Numbered from the stretch's first letter, positions 18,439-27,921 are shown. The stretch is DNA of 64,000 nucleotides from Sphingomonas sp. SORGH_AS_0879 (GCF_030819175.1 NZ_JAUTBJ010000002.1:1250001-1314000); one strand, 5' to 3'. A program made the numbers and translations. The notes: a model not told the origin generated them from the sequence alone.

Positions 18439-19982
18439 TCGTAGAAACCGGGAGTGGGCGCGCCCTTGCGAGCGGCGGCGGGGGGCGTGGTTCGCGCCGG
18501 AGCGACCGGCACTGGAGCGGCGACCCCCGCGGTCGGGCGCCCCTGAACGGGAGCGGCCATGGTCGGGACCGGGCGCGGCTGGTTGGTCGCCGCACCGATC
18601 TGGCCCAGCAGGACGCGCTCGGCGTCGTTGGGCGCACGCTGGCCATCGGTGGGCAGCGCGATGTCGGAGGGCGAACTGACCGGCTTGACCAGATAGGGGG
18701 TGATGATGATCACCAACTCGGTCTCGCTCCGCTTGAAGGCGTTCGACCGGAACAGCGATCCGATCAGCGGCAGGTCGCCCAGCCACGGCGTCTTCTCGAT
18801 CGAATTGTCGCGGCTGTTGGACAGCAGCCCGCCGATCATCATGCTCTGGCCAGACCCCAGTTCCAGCGTGGTCTCGGCGCGCCGCGTGGTCAAAGCGGGG
18901 ATCGAGGTCCCCCCGACCGTCACCGCGCCCACCGACGAGATCTGCGACACTTCGGGCCGGACGCGCAGCGAGATGCGCCCGTCCGCCAGCACGGTCGGGG
19001 TGTAGGACAGGCTGACGCCATATTGCTTATACTCGACCGACACCGCACCGAAGCCGGTGGCGAGCGGGATCGGAATCTCGCCGCCGGCCAGGAAGGTCGC
19101 GGTTTCGCCCGACAAGGCGGTCAGGTTGGGATTGGCGAGCGTCGAGACCTGGCCCAGCGTCTCGCCCAGATCGATCGCGCCGAGCAGGTCCATGCCCAGC
19201 ACGCGTCCGGCGAGACCCAGGGTCGTGCCCGAGCCCGCGCCGCGATTGAACGTATATTGGGTGACCGGCTGTCCGGCGGGATTGGTGACGGTGGTGATCG
19301 ATCCCGCATTGCTGCGGCCCGTGCCGATGCCGAATATGAAGCCGCCGCTATTGTCGCGGTTGAGCAGGTTGACGCCGATCGACTTCACGAAATTGCGGTT
19401 CACCTCGGCGATGCGCACCTGGAGGTTCACCTGCAACGGCGTCGCGGTCTTCAAGCGGCTGATGATCCGGGTGTCCTTGCCGACATAGGCCTGGACCAGG
19501 CGTTCGGCCTCCGCCCCGTCATCGGGGGCCGCGACCGTGCCGGTCAGCAGGATCAGCCCGTTCATCGGCGTCGCGGTGATCGTCGCCTCGGGCATGGCGA
19601 GCTTCAGCATCCGACCGATCGAATCGAGATTGTTGCCGACCCGCACCGTCGTCGCATAGACGACCGCGCCGCCGCGCCCCGTAGCGGAAATGCTGGTCTC
19701 CCCCGGTTTCTTGCCGAAGATATAGAGCTGGGTCGGGGAGCGGACCTGCACGTCGGCGATGCTGTCGTCCGCGACGAACAGGTCGGTCATCGGACGGGGC
19801 AGGGTGATCAGGCGGGCGCGGCCCGTATTGATCTCCAGCGCGCCCGAACCGTCACGCGCGACGGTGGACCCGTCGGGGTCGGCGGCGGCCCTGGCGGGGG
19901 CGGGCGCGAAGAGCAAGGGCGCGAGTATCAGCGCGAAGGCCGCCCCCCGCACCGAGCCCGAGAGTCTGGATCGCATCGCCAT
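18435..19982 (-). CDS. cpaC: Tad pilus secretin CpaC/RcpA
   Basis: A 515-residue outer-membrane secretin that forms the gated exit pore. It has a signal peptide (about 1-33), the pilus-formation N-terminal domain (GRARLITLPRPMTDLFV, then SISATGRGG), a BON-like ring region, and the C-terminal secretin domain with VRPEVSQISS and MMIGGLLSN. The end is a Pro/Ala/Thr-rich extension. The ATG at 19982 lies two bases after the cpaB stop; an in-frame TTG at 19988 overlaps that stop and is the alternative. Confidence 0.93.
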   Translation of the reverse strand: MAMRSRLSGSVRGAAFALILAPLLFAPAPARAAADPDGSTVARDGSGALEINTGRARLITLPRPMTDLFVADDSIADVQVRSPTQLYIFGKKPGETSISATGRGGAVVYATTVRVGNNLDSIGRMLKLAMPEATITATPMNGLILLTGTVAAPDDGAEAERLVQAYVGKDTRIISRLKTATPLQVNLQVRIAEVNRNFVKSIGVNLLNRDNSGGFIFGIGTGRSNAGSITTVTNPAGQPVTQYTFNRGAGSGTTLGLAGRVLGMDLLGAIDLGETLGQVSTLANPNLTALSGETATFLAGGEIPIPLATGFGAVSVEYKQYGVSLSYTPTVLADGRISLRVRPEVSQISSVGAVTVGGTSIPALTTRRAETTLELGSGQSMMIGGLLSNSRDNSIEKTPWLGDLPLIGSLFRSNAFKRSETELVIIITPYLVKPVSSPSDIALPTDGQRAPNDAERVLLGQIGAATNQPRPVPTMAAPVQGRPTAGVAAPVPVAPARTTPPAAARKGAPTPGFYE

Positions 19983-19984
19983 CG

Positions 19985-20974
19985 TCAATTCTTCCCCGCA
20001 TTGGATGCGTCGCCGGAAGTCCCGGAGGAACTGCCGCGCATCACCCGCACCCCGGCATTTTGCGCGACCGTCTGGACACCGGCGGCGGGCGCGGCACTGG
20101 GCGCACCGAGCATGCCGCCTTGGTTCGGCGCGGCGTTCGACTGAAGCCCCGGCACGGTCCGGCGCTGATAGCGCGACACGTCGCCGCCGGTCGCGAAGGA
20201 GGCGCGGTCGATCACCGGCTGCGCGATCGCATCCGAACGGCCGTCCGCCATCTCGTCGGGACGCTCGGCCAGCGCGCGCAGCGACAGCGAAAGGGTGCCG
20301 ACCGTCTGCGCGACCGCCAGTTGCTCGGCCATTTTCGGCGTCGCCTCTACCGTGACGGTGGTGAAGGTGTGGACCGGGGTCTTGCCGTCGTCACCCGCCT
20401 GGTTGTCGGTGCGCTGGTCGGTCGCCAGCACGCGGACGTTGCGCAGGATGGTTTCGGACACCTTCAGCGGCGGGCCGTCGCCGCCGCCCGCGACGTCCTG
20501 GGTCAACACCATGTCGATCCGGTCGCCGGGAAAGACGAAGCCCGCCACCGCCGTCTGGGCGGAGACGGGAACGGTGACGGCGCGCATGCCGGGCGTCAGC
20601 GCGGCGGCCAGAAAGCCCCGATCGCCCGGACGCACCACGGCCCCCTGGGTCAGCGGCTGTCCGGCGGTGATCGCATAGCGCAGCACCGTGCCCTGCAGCT
20701 TCGCGACATCGGCCTGGCCCTTCACATAATAGGCACCGGCGACCATGTCCTTGGGCCAGGGCTGGAATTTCAAGGCGGTCGTGTCGATGATCGTGCCCAC
20801 CGGCAGGGTGCGGGTGGCGACCAGGACTTCGGCCTGCGGCACGGCGGGGGCGGGGATGACGGCGGCCTCGGCCGGCGGCGCGCTGTTGCCCGACGTGATC
20901 GCCCGCGCGAATAGGGCGGTCACCCCCGCGATCAGCAGGGCCCCCACCAGCAGCAAGACTTTACGACTGTCCAT
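19985..20974 (-). CDS. cpaB: Tad pilus assembly protein CpaB/RcpC
   Basis: A 329-residue periplasmic/outer-membrane assembly factor. It has an N-terminal signal anchor (about 5-25), a SAF domain (about 48-115, EVLVATRTLPVGTIID), and the RcpC-like region with GDRIDMVLTQ. The C-terminal 60 residues are low-complexity (Ala, Gly, Asn, Ser). It lies 51 bases after cpaA, in a gap that holds a small hairpin (GCCGAG/CTCGGC, about 20995-21013). Confidence 0.92.
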   Translation of the reverse strand: MDSRKVLLLVGALLIAGVTALFARAITSGNSAPPAEAAVIPAPAVPQAEVLVATRTLPVGTIIDTTALKFQPWPKDMVAGAYYVKGQADVAKLQGTVLRYAITAGQPLTQGAVVRPGDRGFLAAALTPGMRAVTVPVSAQTAVAGFVFPGDRIDMVLTQDVAGGGDGPPLKVSETILRNVRVLATDQRTDNQAGDDGKTPVHTFTTVTVEATPKMAEQLAVAQTVGTLSLSLRALAERPDEMADGRSDAIAQPVIDRASFATGGDVSRYQRRTVPGLQSNAAPNQGGMLGAPSAAPAAGVQTVAQNAGVRVMRGSSSGTSGDASNAGKN

Positions 20975-21025
20975 CCTGTCTCTTCGGCCTCGGTGCCGAG
21001 CCCGTTGCTCGGCCTGTATGTGACG

Positions 21026-21520
21026 TTAAGTATGTTGGAAGGGGTTAAATATCGGTTCCCGCAGGATCAGCAGCGCGGCGACCGCGATGGCGACGCCATA
21101 GGGCACCTCGATCGCGCGGGCCTCGCCGGTCGCTCCTCCACGGCGCAGGCGGTGGTCGACCAGCATCGCCAGGGTGATCGCCCCGCCCGCGATCGACATG
21201 ATCAGCAGCATCCGGAACAGCGACGGCAGCGGCAGCCACAGCGCGATCGCCGCGATCATCTTCACATCGCCGCCGCCCATCATGCCGATGCGAAAGGCTT
21301 GCGCGAACAGCAGGAAGACGCCGACCGCCACGGCCAGCCGCAACGCCATGTCGGGCCACAGGGGCAGGCCGCTTGCCCACCACCATAGCGGCGCCAGCAA
21401 CGCGATCGCGATGTTCTTGCGGTCCGCGATCTCACGCGTCCGCGCATCCTCTATCCCCGCCGACAGCAGCAGCAGCACCAGCGCGACGAGCAGGGTGATG
21501 CGGACAATGGTCCATTCCAT
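21026..21520 (-). CDS. cpaA: Tad prepilin peptidase CpaA/TadV
   Basis: A 164-residue type IV leader peptidase (A24 family) that cleaves Flp prepilins and pseudopilins at the inner membrane. It is an aspartyl protease: the first Asp is in IEDARTREI (D25), the second in the GxGD-type motif GGGDVKM (D85). There are about five or six membrane spans. It is the first gene of the operon, 50 bases from the divergent hydrolase gene. No flp/pilA pilin gene is next to it. Confidence 0.93.
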   Translation of the reverse strand: MEWTIVRITLLVALVLLLLSAGIEDARTREIADRKNIAIALLAPLWWWASGLPLWPDMALRLAVAVGVFLLFAQAFRIGMMGGGDVKMIAAIALWLPLPSLFRMLLIMSIAGGAITLAMLVDHRLRRGGATGEARAIEVPYGVAIAVAALLILREPIFNPFQHT

Positions 21521-21570
21521 GGCACAACGCCCTAGACGGCAGGGCTTTCAAAACCGTAACCGGGAAACGG

Positions 21571-22506
21571 ATGATCGACAGCCTTTCCCTTCGCCGAACC
21601 TTTCCCGCCGATGCGTGGGTGACGCGGTGGATCGCGCCCGACGGATGGGATCACCGGCGCTTCCACTGGGCGGCGGCGCGGCCCGTCGGGCGGCTGCTGT
21701 TCCAGACCGGTCGGGCCGATGTCATCGAGAAATATCTGGAGGTGTTCGCGCATCTGGTCGCGGGCGGGTGGAGCATCACCGCGTTTGACTGGCGCGGGCA
21801 GGGGGGATCGGGGCGGCTGCTCGCCGATCGCCATGTCGGGCATGTCGGCGAATTCTCGGTGCTGGTCGAGGATCTTCGCGCCTTCTGGACCGAGTGGCGG
21901 GCGGAGGGGGACGGCGCGGGGCGCCATGTCCTGCTCGGCCATTCGATGGGCGGGCATCTGGCGCTGCGGGCGGCGGTCGAGGGAGCGGTCGCGCCCGATG
22001 CGCTGATCCTGGTCGCGCCGATGCTGGGGCTTCGCCTGCCCACCGGGCCGCTGCTGGGCACGGGGATCATCGGCCTGATGAACGCGCTGGGCCGGGGCGA
22101 GCGCGCGATCTGGCGGGCGGGGGAGGAGCCCGGCCTCCACACCCGCCAGCGCAACCTGACCCATGATGTCGAGCGGTTCGAGGATGAAGCCTATTGGTAT
22201 GGGCGATCCCCCGACCTGGCGCTGGGCCCGCCGAGCTGGGGTTGGCTGCGTTCGGCGTCGCGATCGATGCGGGCGCTGCTGCGTGATCCCCGACTCGACC
22301 GGCTGTCGATCCCGATCCTGATGCTGATCGCCGAGGCGGACCGGCTGGTCGATCCGGGCTGTTCGCTGCGGGTCGCCGCTCGGATCGGTGCGCAGGTCGA
22401 GCGTTTCGGGCCCGAGGCGGCGCATGAACTGTTGCGTGAGGTCGATCCGGTCCGGTTGCGGGCATTGGCGGCGATCGATTCGTTCCTGAGCGGGATCGCG
22501 GCGTGA
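21571..22506 (+). CDS. Alpha/beta hydrolase, lysophospholipase (PldB-like)
   Basis: A 311-residue serine hydrolase of the Hydrolase_4/monoglyceride-lipase type. The nucleophile elbow is GHSMGG (Ser125). The oxyanion region DWRGQGGSG precedes it. LMLIAEADRLVD carries the likely catalytic Asp, and a His follows near the C-terminus. It probably hydrolyses lysophospholipids or monoacylglycerols. It overlaps the next gene by four bases (GTGA), so the two are likely co-translated. The exact substrate is not certain. Confidence 0.88.
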   Translation: MIDSLSLRRTFPADAWVTRWIAPDGWDHRRFHWAAARPVGRLLFQTGRADVIEKYLEVFAHLVAGGWSITAFDWRGQGGSGRLLADRHVGHVGEFSVLVEDLRAFWTEWRAEGDGAGRHVLLGHSMGGHLALRAAVEGAVAPDALILVAPMLGLRLPTGPLLGTGIIGLMNALGRGERAIWRAGEEPGLHTRQRNLTHDVERFEDEAYWYGRSPDLALGPPSWGWLRSASRSMRALLRDPRLDRLSIPILMLIAEADRLVDPGCSLRVAARIGAQVERFGPEAAHELLREVDPVRLRALAAIDSFLSGIAA

Positions 22507-23582
22507 CCTATGACATCGCGATCGTCGGGGCGGGGATGGCCGGGGCGAGTCTGGCCGCCGCGATCGGACGGCGCGCGCGGGTCGTGCTAATCGAGGCGGA
22601 GGACATGCCCGGTCGCCACGCGACGGGGCGCTCGGCGGCCTTCTGGTCGGAAACCTATGGCGGCCCGGCGGTGCAGCCGCTGACCACCGCTTCCGGCCCG
22701 GCACTGCATGAGGGCGGGTATCTGACCCCGCTGGGCTCGCTGCACATCGGGCGGGCGGAGGATGCGGATCGGGTCGAGCGGTTGCTGTCCGATTTCGCCG
22801 GCACAGGCGTGGCGCTGTCGCGGGTCGATCCCGCCGCTCATGTTCCCGGCCTGCGCTCGGAATGGCGGTTAGGCGTGTGGGAGCCGAGTTGCGCCTATAT
22901 CGACGTCGCCGCCCTGCATGCCGATTATCTGGCGGCGGCGAAGACGGCGGGGGCGGTGGTGATGACCGACGCCGCGCTGCTGCATGCCGAGCGGCGCGAC
23001 GGGGCATGGCGGCTGGACACCCGCGCGGGGCCGGTTGCGGCGACGCTGCTGGTCGACGCCGCCGGAGCCTGGGCGGATCGGGTCGCCGAGCTGGCGGGCG
23101 TCGCGCCCATCGGCATCACCCCCTATCGCCGCACCATGGTGCAACTGCGCACCGACCCGCCCGCGCCCGCCGGTCTGCCGCATGTCGTGGACATAGCGGG
23201 CCGCTTCTATTTCAAGCCCGAGGCCGGGGGGCGGCTCTGGCTGACCCCGCATGACGAGACGCCGAGCGCCCCCTGCGACATCGCGCCGGAGGAATGGGAC
23301 GTGGCGGTGGCGATCGACCGGCTGGAGAAGGTGGTCGACTGGCGCGTCGCGGCGGTCGAGCGCCGCTGGGCGGGTCTGCGCAGCTTCGCCCCCGACCGGG
23401 CACCCGTATACGGCTATGATGCGAAGGTGCCGGGCTTCTTCTGGTGCGCGGGGCAGGGTGGCTTCGGCATCCAGACGGCTCCTGCGGCGGCGGCCATGGC
23501 GGCGGCTTTGTTATTGGGCGACGGGGACGTGCCGGGGGGTGTCGATGCCGGGCGTTATGGGGTCGGGCGGTTCTCGACTTAG
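22503..23582 (+). CDS. FAD-dependent oxidoreductase (DAO family)
   Basis: 359 residues. The N-terminal Rossmann motif is IAIVGAGMAGASLA, followed by an E that binds the ribose (VVLIEAED). A second FAD contact, LLVDAAGAWADRVAELAG, lies near the middle, and the C-terminal GQGGFGIQTAPAAA closes the FAD site. This is the D-amino-acid oxidase/glycine oxidase/sarcosine oxidase superfamily; the substrate is probably an amino acid or N-methyl amine, but cannot be named. The GTG start overlaps the hydrolase stop. Confidence 0.9.
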   Translation: MTYDIAIVGAGMAGASLAAAIGRRARVVLIEAEDMPGRHATGRSAAFWSETYGGPAVQPLTTASGPALHEGGYLTPLGSLHIGRAEDADRVERLLSDFAGTGVALSRVDPAAHVPGLRSEWRLGVWEPSCAYIDVAALHADYLAAAKTAGAVVMTDAALLHAERRDGAWRLDTRAGPVAATLLVDAAGAWADRVAELAGVAPIGITPYRRTMVQLRTDPPAPAGLPHVVDIAGRFYFKPEAGGRLWLTPHDETPSAPCDIAPEEWDVAVAIDRLEKVVDWRVAAVERRWAGLRSFAPDRAPVYGYDAKVPGFFWCAGQGGFGIQTAPAAAAMAAALLLGDGDVPGGVDAGRYGVGRFST

Positions 23583-23669
23583 GCCCGGATCGACATTCCG
23601 ATATGACCTTCTTCCCTTGCCCTCGCGGAGGGGAGAGGGAAGAAGGAGTAGCATGAATGTCGAACCATT

Positions 23670-24101
23670 TTAAAAAGGCAGCGGAGCGATATCCGGCTCT
23701 ACCCAATCCCGGCGGGCCGGGACGCTGAACAGACATTTGCGGCTCCAATAGGCGAACAGCCAATTCGGATCGCCGAAGCGGGATGCCATCAAGGCGGAAT
23801 GCACGACATGGAGGGGCGCATTTTCGGGGTGGCTCGTAAGATGGTCGGCTGCTCCGCGCATCGAAGCCAGGGTGATCGTGTGATGATAGCCGCCCGTGTC
23901 GGTGTTCGCGGTCCCGGTCGCCTCGTTGTAGCGGCAGATGAGCCCACGTATCGCGCTCGCTTCGGTGAGGTCGCGGCGATGGCGGCAGAGCCAGAGTGCC
24001 GCCGCGAAATGACCCGCATGGGTCCATTCGCTCTTGGGTAAGGTGCGATCGATCACGCCCGACGCGATGCGTTCGATGGCGGCTTCGTCCCGGTAATACA
24101 T
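23670..24101 (-). CDS. Conserved hypothetical protein, His-rich
   Basis: 143 residues, soluble, no signal peptide. I recognise the pattern but no named function: WTHAGHFAAALW (about 26-37), RYNEATG then NTDTGGYHHTIT (about 57-77), and a C-terminal YWSRKCLFS. The histidines spaced through these blocks could bind a metal. The ATG at 24101 has AAGGAC upstream; the longer open frame to 24224 runs through a terminator hairpin and is unlikely to be coding. It stands alone on the minus strand. Confidence 0.75.
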   Translation of the reverse strand: MYYRDEAAIERIASGVIDRTLPKSEWTHAGHFAAALWLCRHRRDLTEASAIRGLICRYNEATGTANTDTGGYHHTITLASMRGAADHLTSHPENAPLHVVHSALMASRFGDPNWLFAYWSRKCLFSVPARRDWVEPDIAPLPF

Positions 24102-24138
24102 GGCCCGGTTGTCCTTATGATCAGGCCCAACCGGCATG

Positions 24139-24162
24139 AAAAACCCCGCCGATTGGGCGGGG
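24139..24162 (-). terminator. Rho-independent terminator downstream of rnhA
   Basis: On the minus strand the GGCGGGG/CCCCGCC stem (7 bp, short loop) is followed by five T. It is the first terminator after the ispH-thrB-rnhA operon. The 214 bases between it and the rnhA stop hold no gene I can support, only a 36-codon open frame (24193-24303) without a good ribosome-binding site. Confidence 0.8.
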
Positions 24163-24376
24163 TGGTCAGCATCAAGTCGAGGGATAAGGTCTTCAGCTAT
24201 CCCATGAACCATGCGCGCGCACAAACACCGCCGTCCGATTGCGGCATTGTTGTTGGATGCGGGCGGTCACACGGATCATGCGCGTTTCGTACCATCGCTC
24301 CATTTGGCGCTCAAACCGATTTTCTTTCCAGGCTTCCTCGGCACGAAACCGACCGCATGGACCGATCCGGTTTCCG

Positions 24377-24814
24377 CTATTTCCGAAACGTCTCCGCCGC
24401 ATCGCTGGCCAGCCTGTCGGCGCGCTCATTGTCCGGGTGGCCCGCATGGCCCTTGACCCATTTCCATTCGATCTGGTGGCGCTCGGCGGCGGCGAGCAGC
24501 GCCTGCCAGAGTTCGGCATTCTTGACTGGCTTCTTGTCCGCCGTGCGCCAGCCATTGCGCTTCCAGCCGTGGATCCACTTGGTCAGGCCGTCCATCACAT
24601 AACGGCTGTCGGTCGACAGCGTCACCGCGCAGGGACGCTTCAAGGCGTTCAGCGCCTCGATCGCGGCCATCAACTCCATGCGGTTGTTGGTGGTCAGCGG
24701 CTCGCCGCCGGACAGTTCCTTTTCATGCGCGCCCGATCGGATCAGCGCGCCCCAGCCGCCGGGGCCGGGATTGCCCTTGCATGCGCCGTCGGTGGCGATC
24801 TCCACGGGCGTCAC
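24377..24814 (-). CDS. rnhA: Ribonuclease HI
   Basis: A 145-residue enzyme that degrades the RNA strand of RNA-DNA hybrids (primer and R-loop removal). The catalytic acidic residues are visible: D9 in [17 protein letters not shown]47 in NNRMELMA, D69 in STDSRYV and D133 in NERADRLA, with the assisting His in KGHAGHPDN. Length fits (about 145-155). The GTG start overlaps the thrB stop (GTGA, 24811-24814); a second GTG three codons in is the alternative. Confidence 0.96.
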   Translation of the reverse strand: MTPVEIATDGACKGNPGPGGWGALIRSGAHEKELSGGEPLTTNNRMELMAAIEALNALKRPCAVTLSTDSRYVMDGLTKWIHGWKRNGWRTADKKPVKNAELWQALLAAAERHQIEWKWVKGHAGHPDNERADRLASDAAETFRK

Positions 24815-25764
24815 AGTCCGGCCTTTCCGTCGCGATAGGCGATATAGCGCCGCCAGTAAGCGAGCGGGTCCTTGCGCGTCACTAGCGCGTCGGCGGGGGT
24901 GTTGAGCCAGTCCCAGGCCCGCGACAAAGCGAAGCGGATGCATGCGCCCATCGCCAGCCGCGCGAAGGCCGCGCGCTCCGCCTCGGACAGCGGGAAGTGG
25001 CGCCGATATCCCTCGACCAGCGCCGCGCCGATCTCCGGCGCATAGGTTTCGCCGCTGGCGTCGAAACTCCAGGCCGAGTGCATGATGGCGAGATCGTAGA
25101 TGCGGAAATCGGTGCAGGCGAAATAGAAGTCGATCAGCCCGGTCACCCGGTCGCCGAGCACCAGCACATTGTCGGGAAACAGATCGGCATGGATTACGCA
25201 GGCATCGAGCGTCTGGCTTTCCCAACCGGGCAGCACCGTATCGAGCGCCTCGGCCATCGCATCGTGCAGGCTCGGCTCGATCCGATCGAGGTCACGCCCG
25301 CATTGCTCGAACAGAGGCCGCCAACTGGCATGACCCATCGAATTGGGTCGGTTCAGCGGGAAATCCGCGACCGCGCGGTGCATCGCCCCCATCGCATCCG
25401 CCGCCGCCAGCGCCTGTGCCGGGGTGGGGTGCGACAGCGATACGCCGGTCAGGAACTGGATCAGGCAGGCGGGGCGACCGGCCAGCTCCTGAATTTCCAC
25501 GCCCTGACGGTCCTTGATCGCGGGCGGTACGGCCAGCCCCTTGGCCGCGAGATGGTCGAGCAGCGCGAGGAAGAAGGGCAGGTCGCCCGATGCCACCCGC
25601 TTTTCGTACAGCGTCAGGATGAACCGAGCGGCGGTGGTGTCGACCAGATAATTACTGTTCTCTACCCCCTCCGCGATCCCTTTCGCCGAGATCAGTTCGC
25701 CAGCGTCATAGCGCCCCAGAAACGCCGACAGCGCCTCCGCCGAAACCTGCGTATAGACGGCCAT
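24811..25764 (-). CDS. thrB: Homoserine kinase (ThrB, APH-fold type)
   Basis: A 317-residue kinase that phosphorylates homoserine in threonine biosynthesis. It belongs to the aminoglycoside-phosphotransferase-like ThrB family common in alphaproteobacteria (not the GHMP type). Motifs are [10 protein letters not shown] near the N-terminus, [14 protein letters not shown] as the catalytic loop, and [13 protein letters not shown] carrying the metal-binding Asp. It starts three bases after the ispH stop and overlaps rnhA. Confidence 0.94.
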   Translation of the reverse strand: MAVYTQVSAEALSAFLGRYDAGELISAKGIAEGVENSNYLVDTTAARFILTLYEKRVASGDLPFFLALLDHLAAKGLAVPPAIKDRQGVEIQELAGRPACLIQFLTGVSLSHPTPAQALAAADAMGAMHRAVADFPLNRPNSMGHASWRPLFEQCGRDLDRIEPSLHDAMAEALDTVLPGWESQTLDACVIHADLFPDNVLVLGDRVTGLIDFYFACTDFRIYDLAIMHSAWSFDASGETYAPEIGAALVEGYRRHFPLSEAERAAFARLAMGACIRFALSRAWDWLNTPADALVTRKDPLAYWRRYIAYRDGKAGL

Positions 25765-25767
25765 GGT

Positions 25768-26724
25768 TCAGGCGGCCGCTTCCAGCCCGCGCGGCAGCTT
25801 GAACGCGATGGTTTCGCGCGTCGTCTCTTCCTCGCGTTCGGTGACGGTGAAGCGCTCCGACAGGCGATCGACCAGTTCGCGGACCAGCAGTTCGGGCGCG
25901 GAGGCGCCTGCGGTCAGACCCAGGGTCTTCACACCATTCAGGAATGCCCAGTCGAGATCGGCGGCGCGCTGGATCAGCATGGCGCGCTTGCCTGCCCGCT
26001 CGGCGACCTCGACCAGCCGCAGCGAATTGGAGGAATTGGGCGCGCCGATCACCAGCACCGCGTCGCATTCGGCGGCGATCGCCTTGACGGCGGCCTGGCG
26101 GTTGGAGGTGGCGTAGCAGATATCCTCGCCGCGTGGTGCCAGGATGCTGGGGAAACGACGCTGCAACGCCTCGATGGTGGCGGCGGTGTCGTCGACCGAC
26201 AGGGTGGTCTGGGTCAGGAATGCCAGATTATCCGGGTCGGCGGGGGTGAAGGCTTCCACATCCGCGACCGTCTCGACCAGCGACATGGAGCCTTGCGGCA
26301 CCTGGCCGAAGGTGCCGATGACCTCCGGGTGGCCCGCATGGCCGATGAAGACGATGTGGCGACCCATCTCGACCAGCCGCTCGGCCTGACGATGGACCTT
26401 GGAAACCAGCGGGCAGGTGGCGTCGAAATAGGCGAGGCCGCGATTCTCGGCATCGGCGGGCACCGACTTGGGCACGCCATGCGCGGAGAAGACGACATGC
26501 GCGTTGGCGGGGACCTCGTCCAGTTCCTCGACGAAGATCGCGCCCTTGGCCTTCAGGCTGTCGACCACGAACCTGTTGTGGACGATCTCGTGCCGCACAT
26601 AGACCGGCGCACCGTGCTTTTCGAGCGCGAGCTCGACGATGCGGATGGCACGGTCCACTCCGGCGCAAAATCCGCGCGGTGCGGCGATCAACAGGTCGAG
26701 GGGCGGCTTGGGGCTGTCGGTCAT
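25768..26724 (-). CDS. ispH: 4-hydroxy-3-methylbut-2-enyl diphosphate reductase
   Basis: A 318-residue iron-sulfur enzyme, the last step of the MEP isoprenoid pathway (HMBPP to IPP and DMAPP). The three cluster cysteines are in [13 protein letters not shown] (C20), [12 protein letters not shown] and [21 protein letters not shown] and GAPNSSNS are further conserved blocks. The start MTDSPKP fits the family; the long in-frame extension upstream is not coding. It heads the ispH-thrB-rnhA operon. Confidence 0.97.
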   Translation of the reverse strand: MTDSPKPPLDLLIAAPRGFCAGVDRAIRIVELALEKHGAPVYVRHEIVHNRFVVDSLKAKGAIFVEELDEVPANAHVVFSAHGVPKSVPADAENRGLAYFDATCPLVSKVHRQAERLVEMGRHIVFIGHAGHPEVIGTFGQVPQGSMSLVETVADVEAFTPADPDNLAFLTQTTLSVDDTAATIEALQRRFPSILAPRGEDICYATSNRQAAVKAIAAECDAVLVIGAPNSSNSLRLVEVAERAGKRAMLIQRAADLDWAFLNGVKTLGLTAGASAPELLVRELVDRLSERFTVTEREEETTRETIAFKLPRGLEAAA

Positions 26725-26826
26725 GGTGTCGGCTCTACGCCATTGCTTGCGCGCGTCCAACCCGGTTCCTATGCTGGCGACCAAACCGGCATCCTGCTTC
26801 GGCATCCAGAATAGGCGTTTCGACCT

Positions 26827-27465
26827 GTGAAAGCATCGTTTCTCGCTCCCGTCGCCCTTGCGCTCGTTCTCGGGGGCTGCGCCCGTACCGGTGAGATCGA
26901 CGCCTCGGGCGGCATCACCGCTGTCCGCTCGGCCTGTCCGATTGTGGGGGTCGCGGCGGGAACCGGCGACGTGACCCTGTTCAAGACGCCGGGCGCGACG
27001 GATGAGCGGTCGATCGATCTGGTCGCCAACATGACCAATGTCCGCGGCAATTGCGCGGATTCGGGCACCGACATCGTCACCAGCGTGACCTTCAATGTCG
27101 AGGCGCGGCGGACCGACACCACGACGGCGCGCGATGTCGTCCTGCCCTATTATATTGCGATCGTGCGCGGCGGCACCAATGTCGTCGCCAAGCGGATCAG
27201 CCGGGTCAACATCCACTTCGACGCGGGCCAGGCGCGCGGGCAGGTCGCCGGGGAGGCATCGGCCACCGTCGCACGCTCGGCGGCGACCCTGCCCGACGAT
27301 GTGCGCGAAAAGCTGACCCGCCGTCGCAAGGCCGGGGACGAGGATGCGGCGGTCGATCCGCTGACCAACCCCGAAGTCCGCCAGGCGGTGGCGAGCGCCA
27401 GCTTCGAGGCGCTGGTCGGGTTCCAACTGACCGACGCGCAGTTGAAATATAACGCGACTCGGTAA
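26827..27465 (+). CDS. Lipoprotein of unknown function
   Basis: A 212-residue lipoprotein: N-terminal leader with lipobox LGGC (Cys at about residue 18). The body is mostly beta-like ([43 protein letters not shown]), followed by a charged linker and a C-terminal helix ending in [11 protein letters not shown]. Two cysteines in the mature part may pair. It starts with GTG. It is divergent from ispH and has no recognised family; outer-membrane location is inferred from the lipobox. Confidence 0.75.
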   Translation: MKASFLAPVALALVLGGCARTGEIDASGGITAVRSACPIVGVAAGTGDVTLFKTPGATDERSIDLVANMTNVRGNCADSGTDIVTSVTFNVEARRTDTTTARDVVLPYYIAIVRGGTNVVAKRISRVNIHFDAGQARGQVAGEASATVARSAATLPDDVREKLTRRRKAGDEDAAVDPLTNPEVRQAVASASFEALVGFQLTDAQLKYNATR

Positions 27466-27478
27466 TCCGGCGAGGTTG

Positions 27479-27606
27479 CCGCCCCTCCACCACGCCCTGC
27501 GGGCGCGGTCCCCCTCCCCAAGCTTACTTGGGGAGGAATGGGGTCTTCCAATCCTCCCCATCTCCGATGGGGAGGGGGACCGCCGCGAAGCGGTGGTGGA
27601 GGGGGA
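27479..27606. repeat. Composite inverted repeat, family B
   Basis: Two inverted family B units: CCTCCACCACG...GGTCCCCCTCCCCAAGC, then the reverse arrangement ending GGTGGTGGAGGGGG. It follows the lipoprotein gene and precedes the glycine riboswitch. The remaining 90 bases up to 27696 show no gene. Confidence 0.8.
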
Positions 27607-27695
27607 TGGCCCCCAGCTATCCACATCTTTACGCGCACCGGCCATCGTTCCCCAATTGACTCGGAACCACTCGCCCGGCAGAGGGCGCGGCGTCG

Positions 27696-27715
27696 ATGTC
27701 GGACATGTCCGACAT
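27696..27715. promoter_or_regulatory. 20-bp perfect palindrome ahead of the glycine riboswitch
   Basis: ATGTCGGACATGTCCGACAT reads the same on both strands and ends five bases before the riboswitch P1 stem. At this position it would overlap the transcription start or promoter of the gcv operon, so a dimeric regulator operator is the simplest reading. The palindrome is seen; the role is inferred. Confidence 0.55.
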
Positions 27716-27720
27716 AGGCG

Positions 27721-27921
27721 CGCGCGGGAGAGCGTCGGGTTCATCTTTCAGGTGACGAAACCCGGCCGCCGAAGGAGCAACCACCCCGGAATCTCTCAGG
27801 CAAATGGGACCGCGCGATCGCCATCGACACTCTGGAAAGCGCGCTTCGGCCTCGGGCCGCGGCGCCACCGAAGGGGTAAGCCGGATTTCCGGCGAAAGCT
27901 CTCAGGTTCCGTGACAGAGGG
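27721..27921 (+). ncRNA. Tandem glycine riboswitch (gcvT type)
   Basis: Two consecutive glycine aptamers. Aptamer 1 (about 27721-27816) has a CGCGCG/CGCGCG closing stem and the core GAAGGAGCAAC, ATCTCTCAGGCAAA. Aptamer 2 (about 27827-27921) has ACTCTGGAAAGC, CACCGAAGGGGTAAG, and AAAGCTCTCAGGTTCC with GACAGAGGG. The linker is short, as in known tandem switches. It lies just upstream of gcvT. Glycine binding should turn on the cleavage operon; the family is known as an ON switch. The expression platform is likely 27922-27984, which includes a small GGAC/GTCC hairpin. Confidence 0.95.

Noticed and set aside
23670..24224. Longer 184-residue form of the conserved hypothetical protein
   Set aside because: The extra 41 codons would run through the rho-independent terminator hairpin at 24139-24162; the ATG at 24101 has a better ribosome-binding site.
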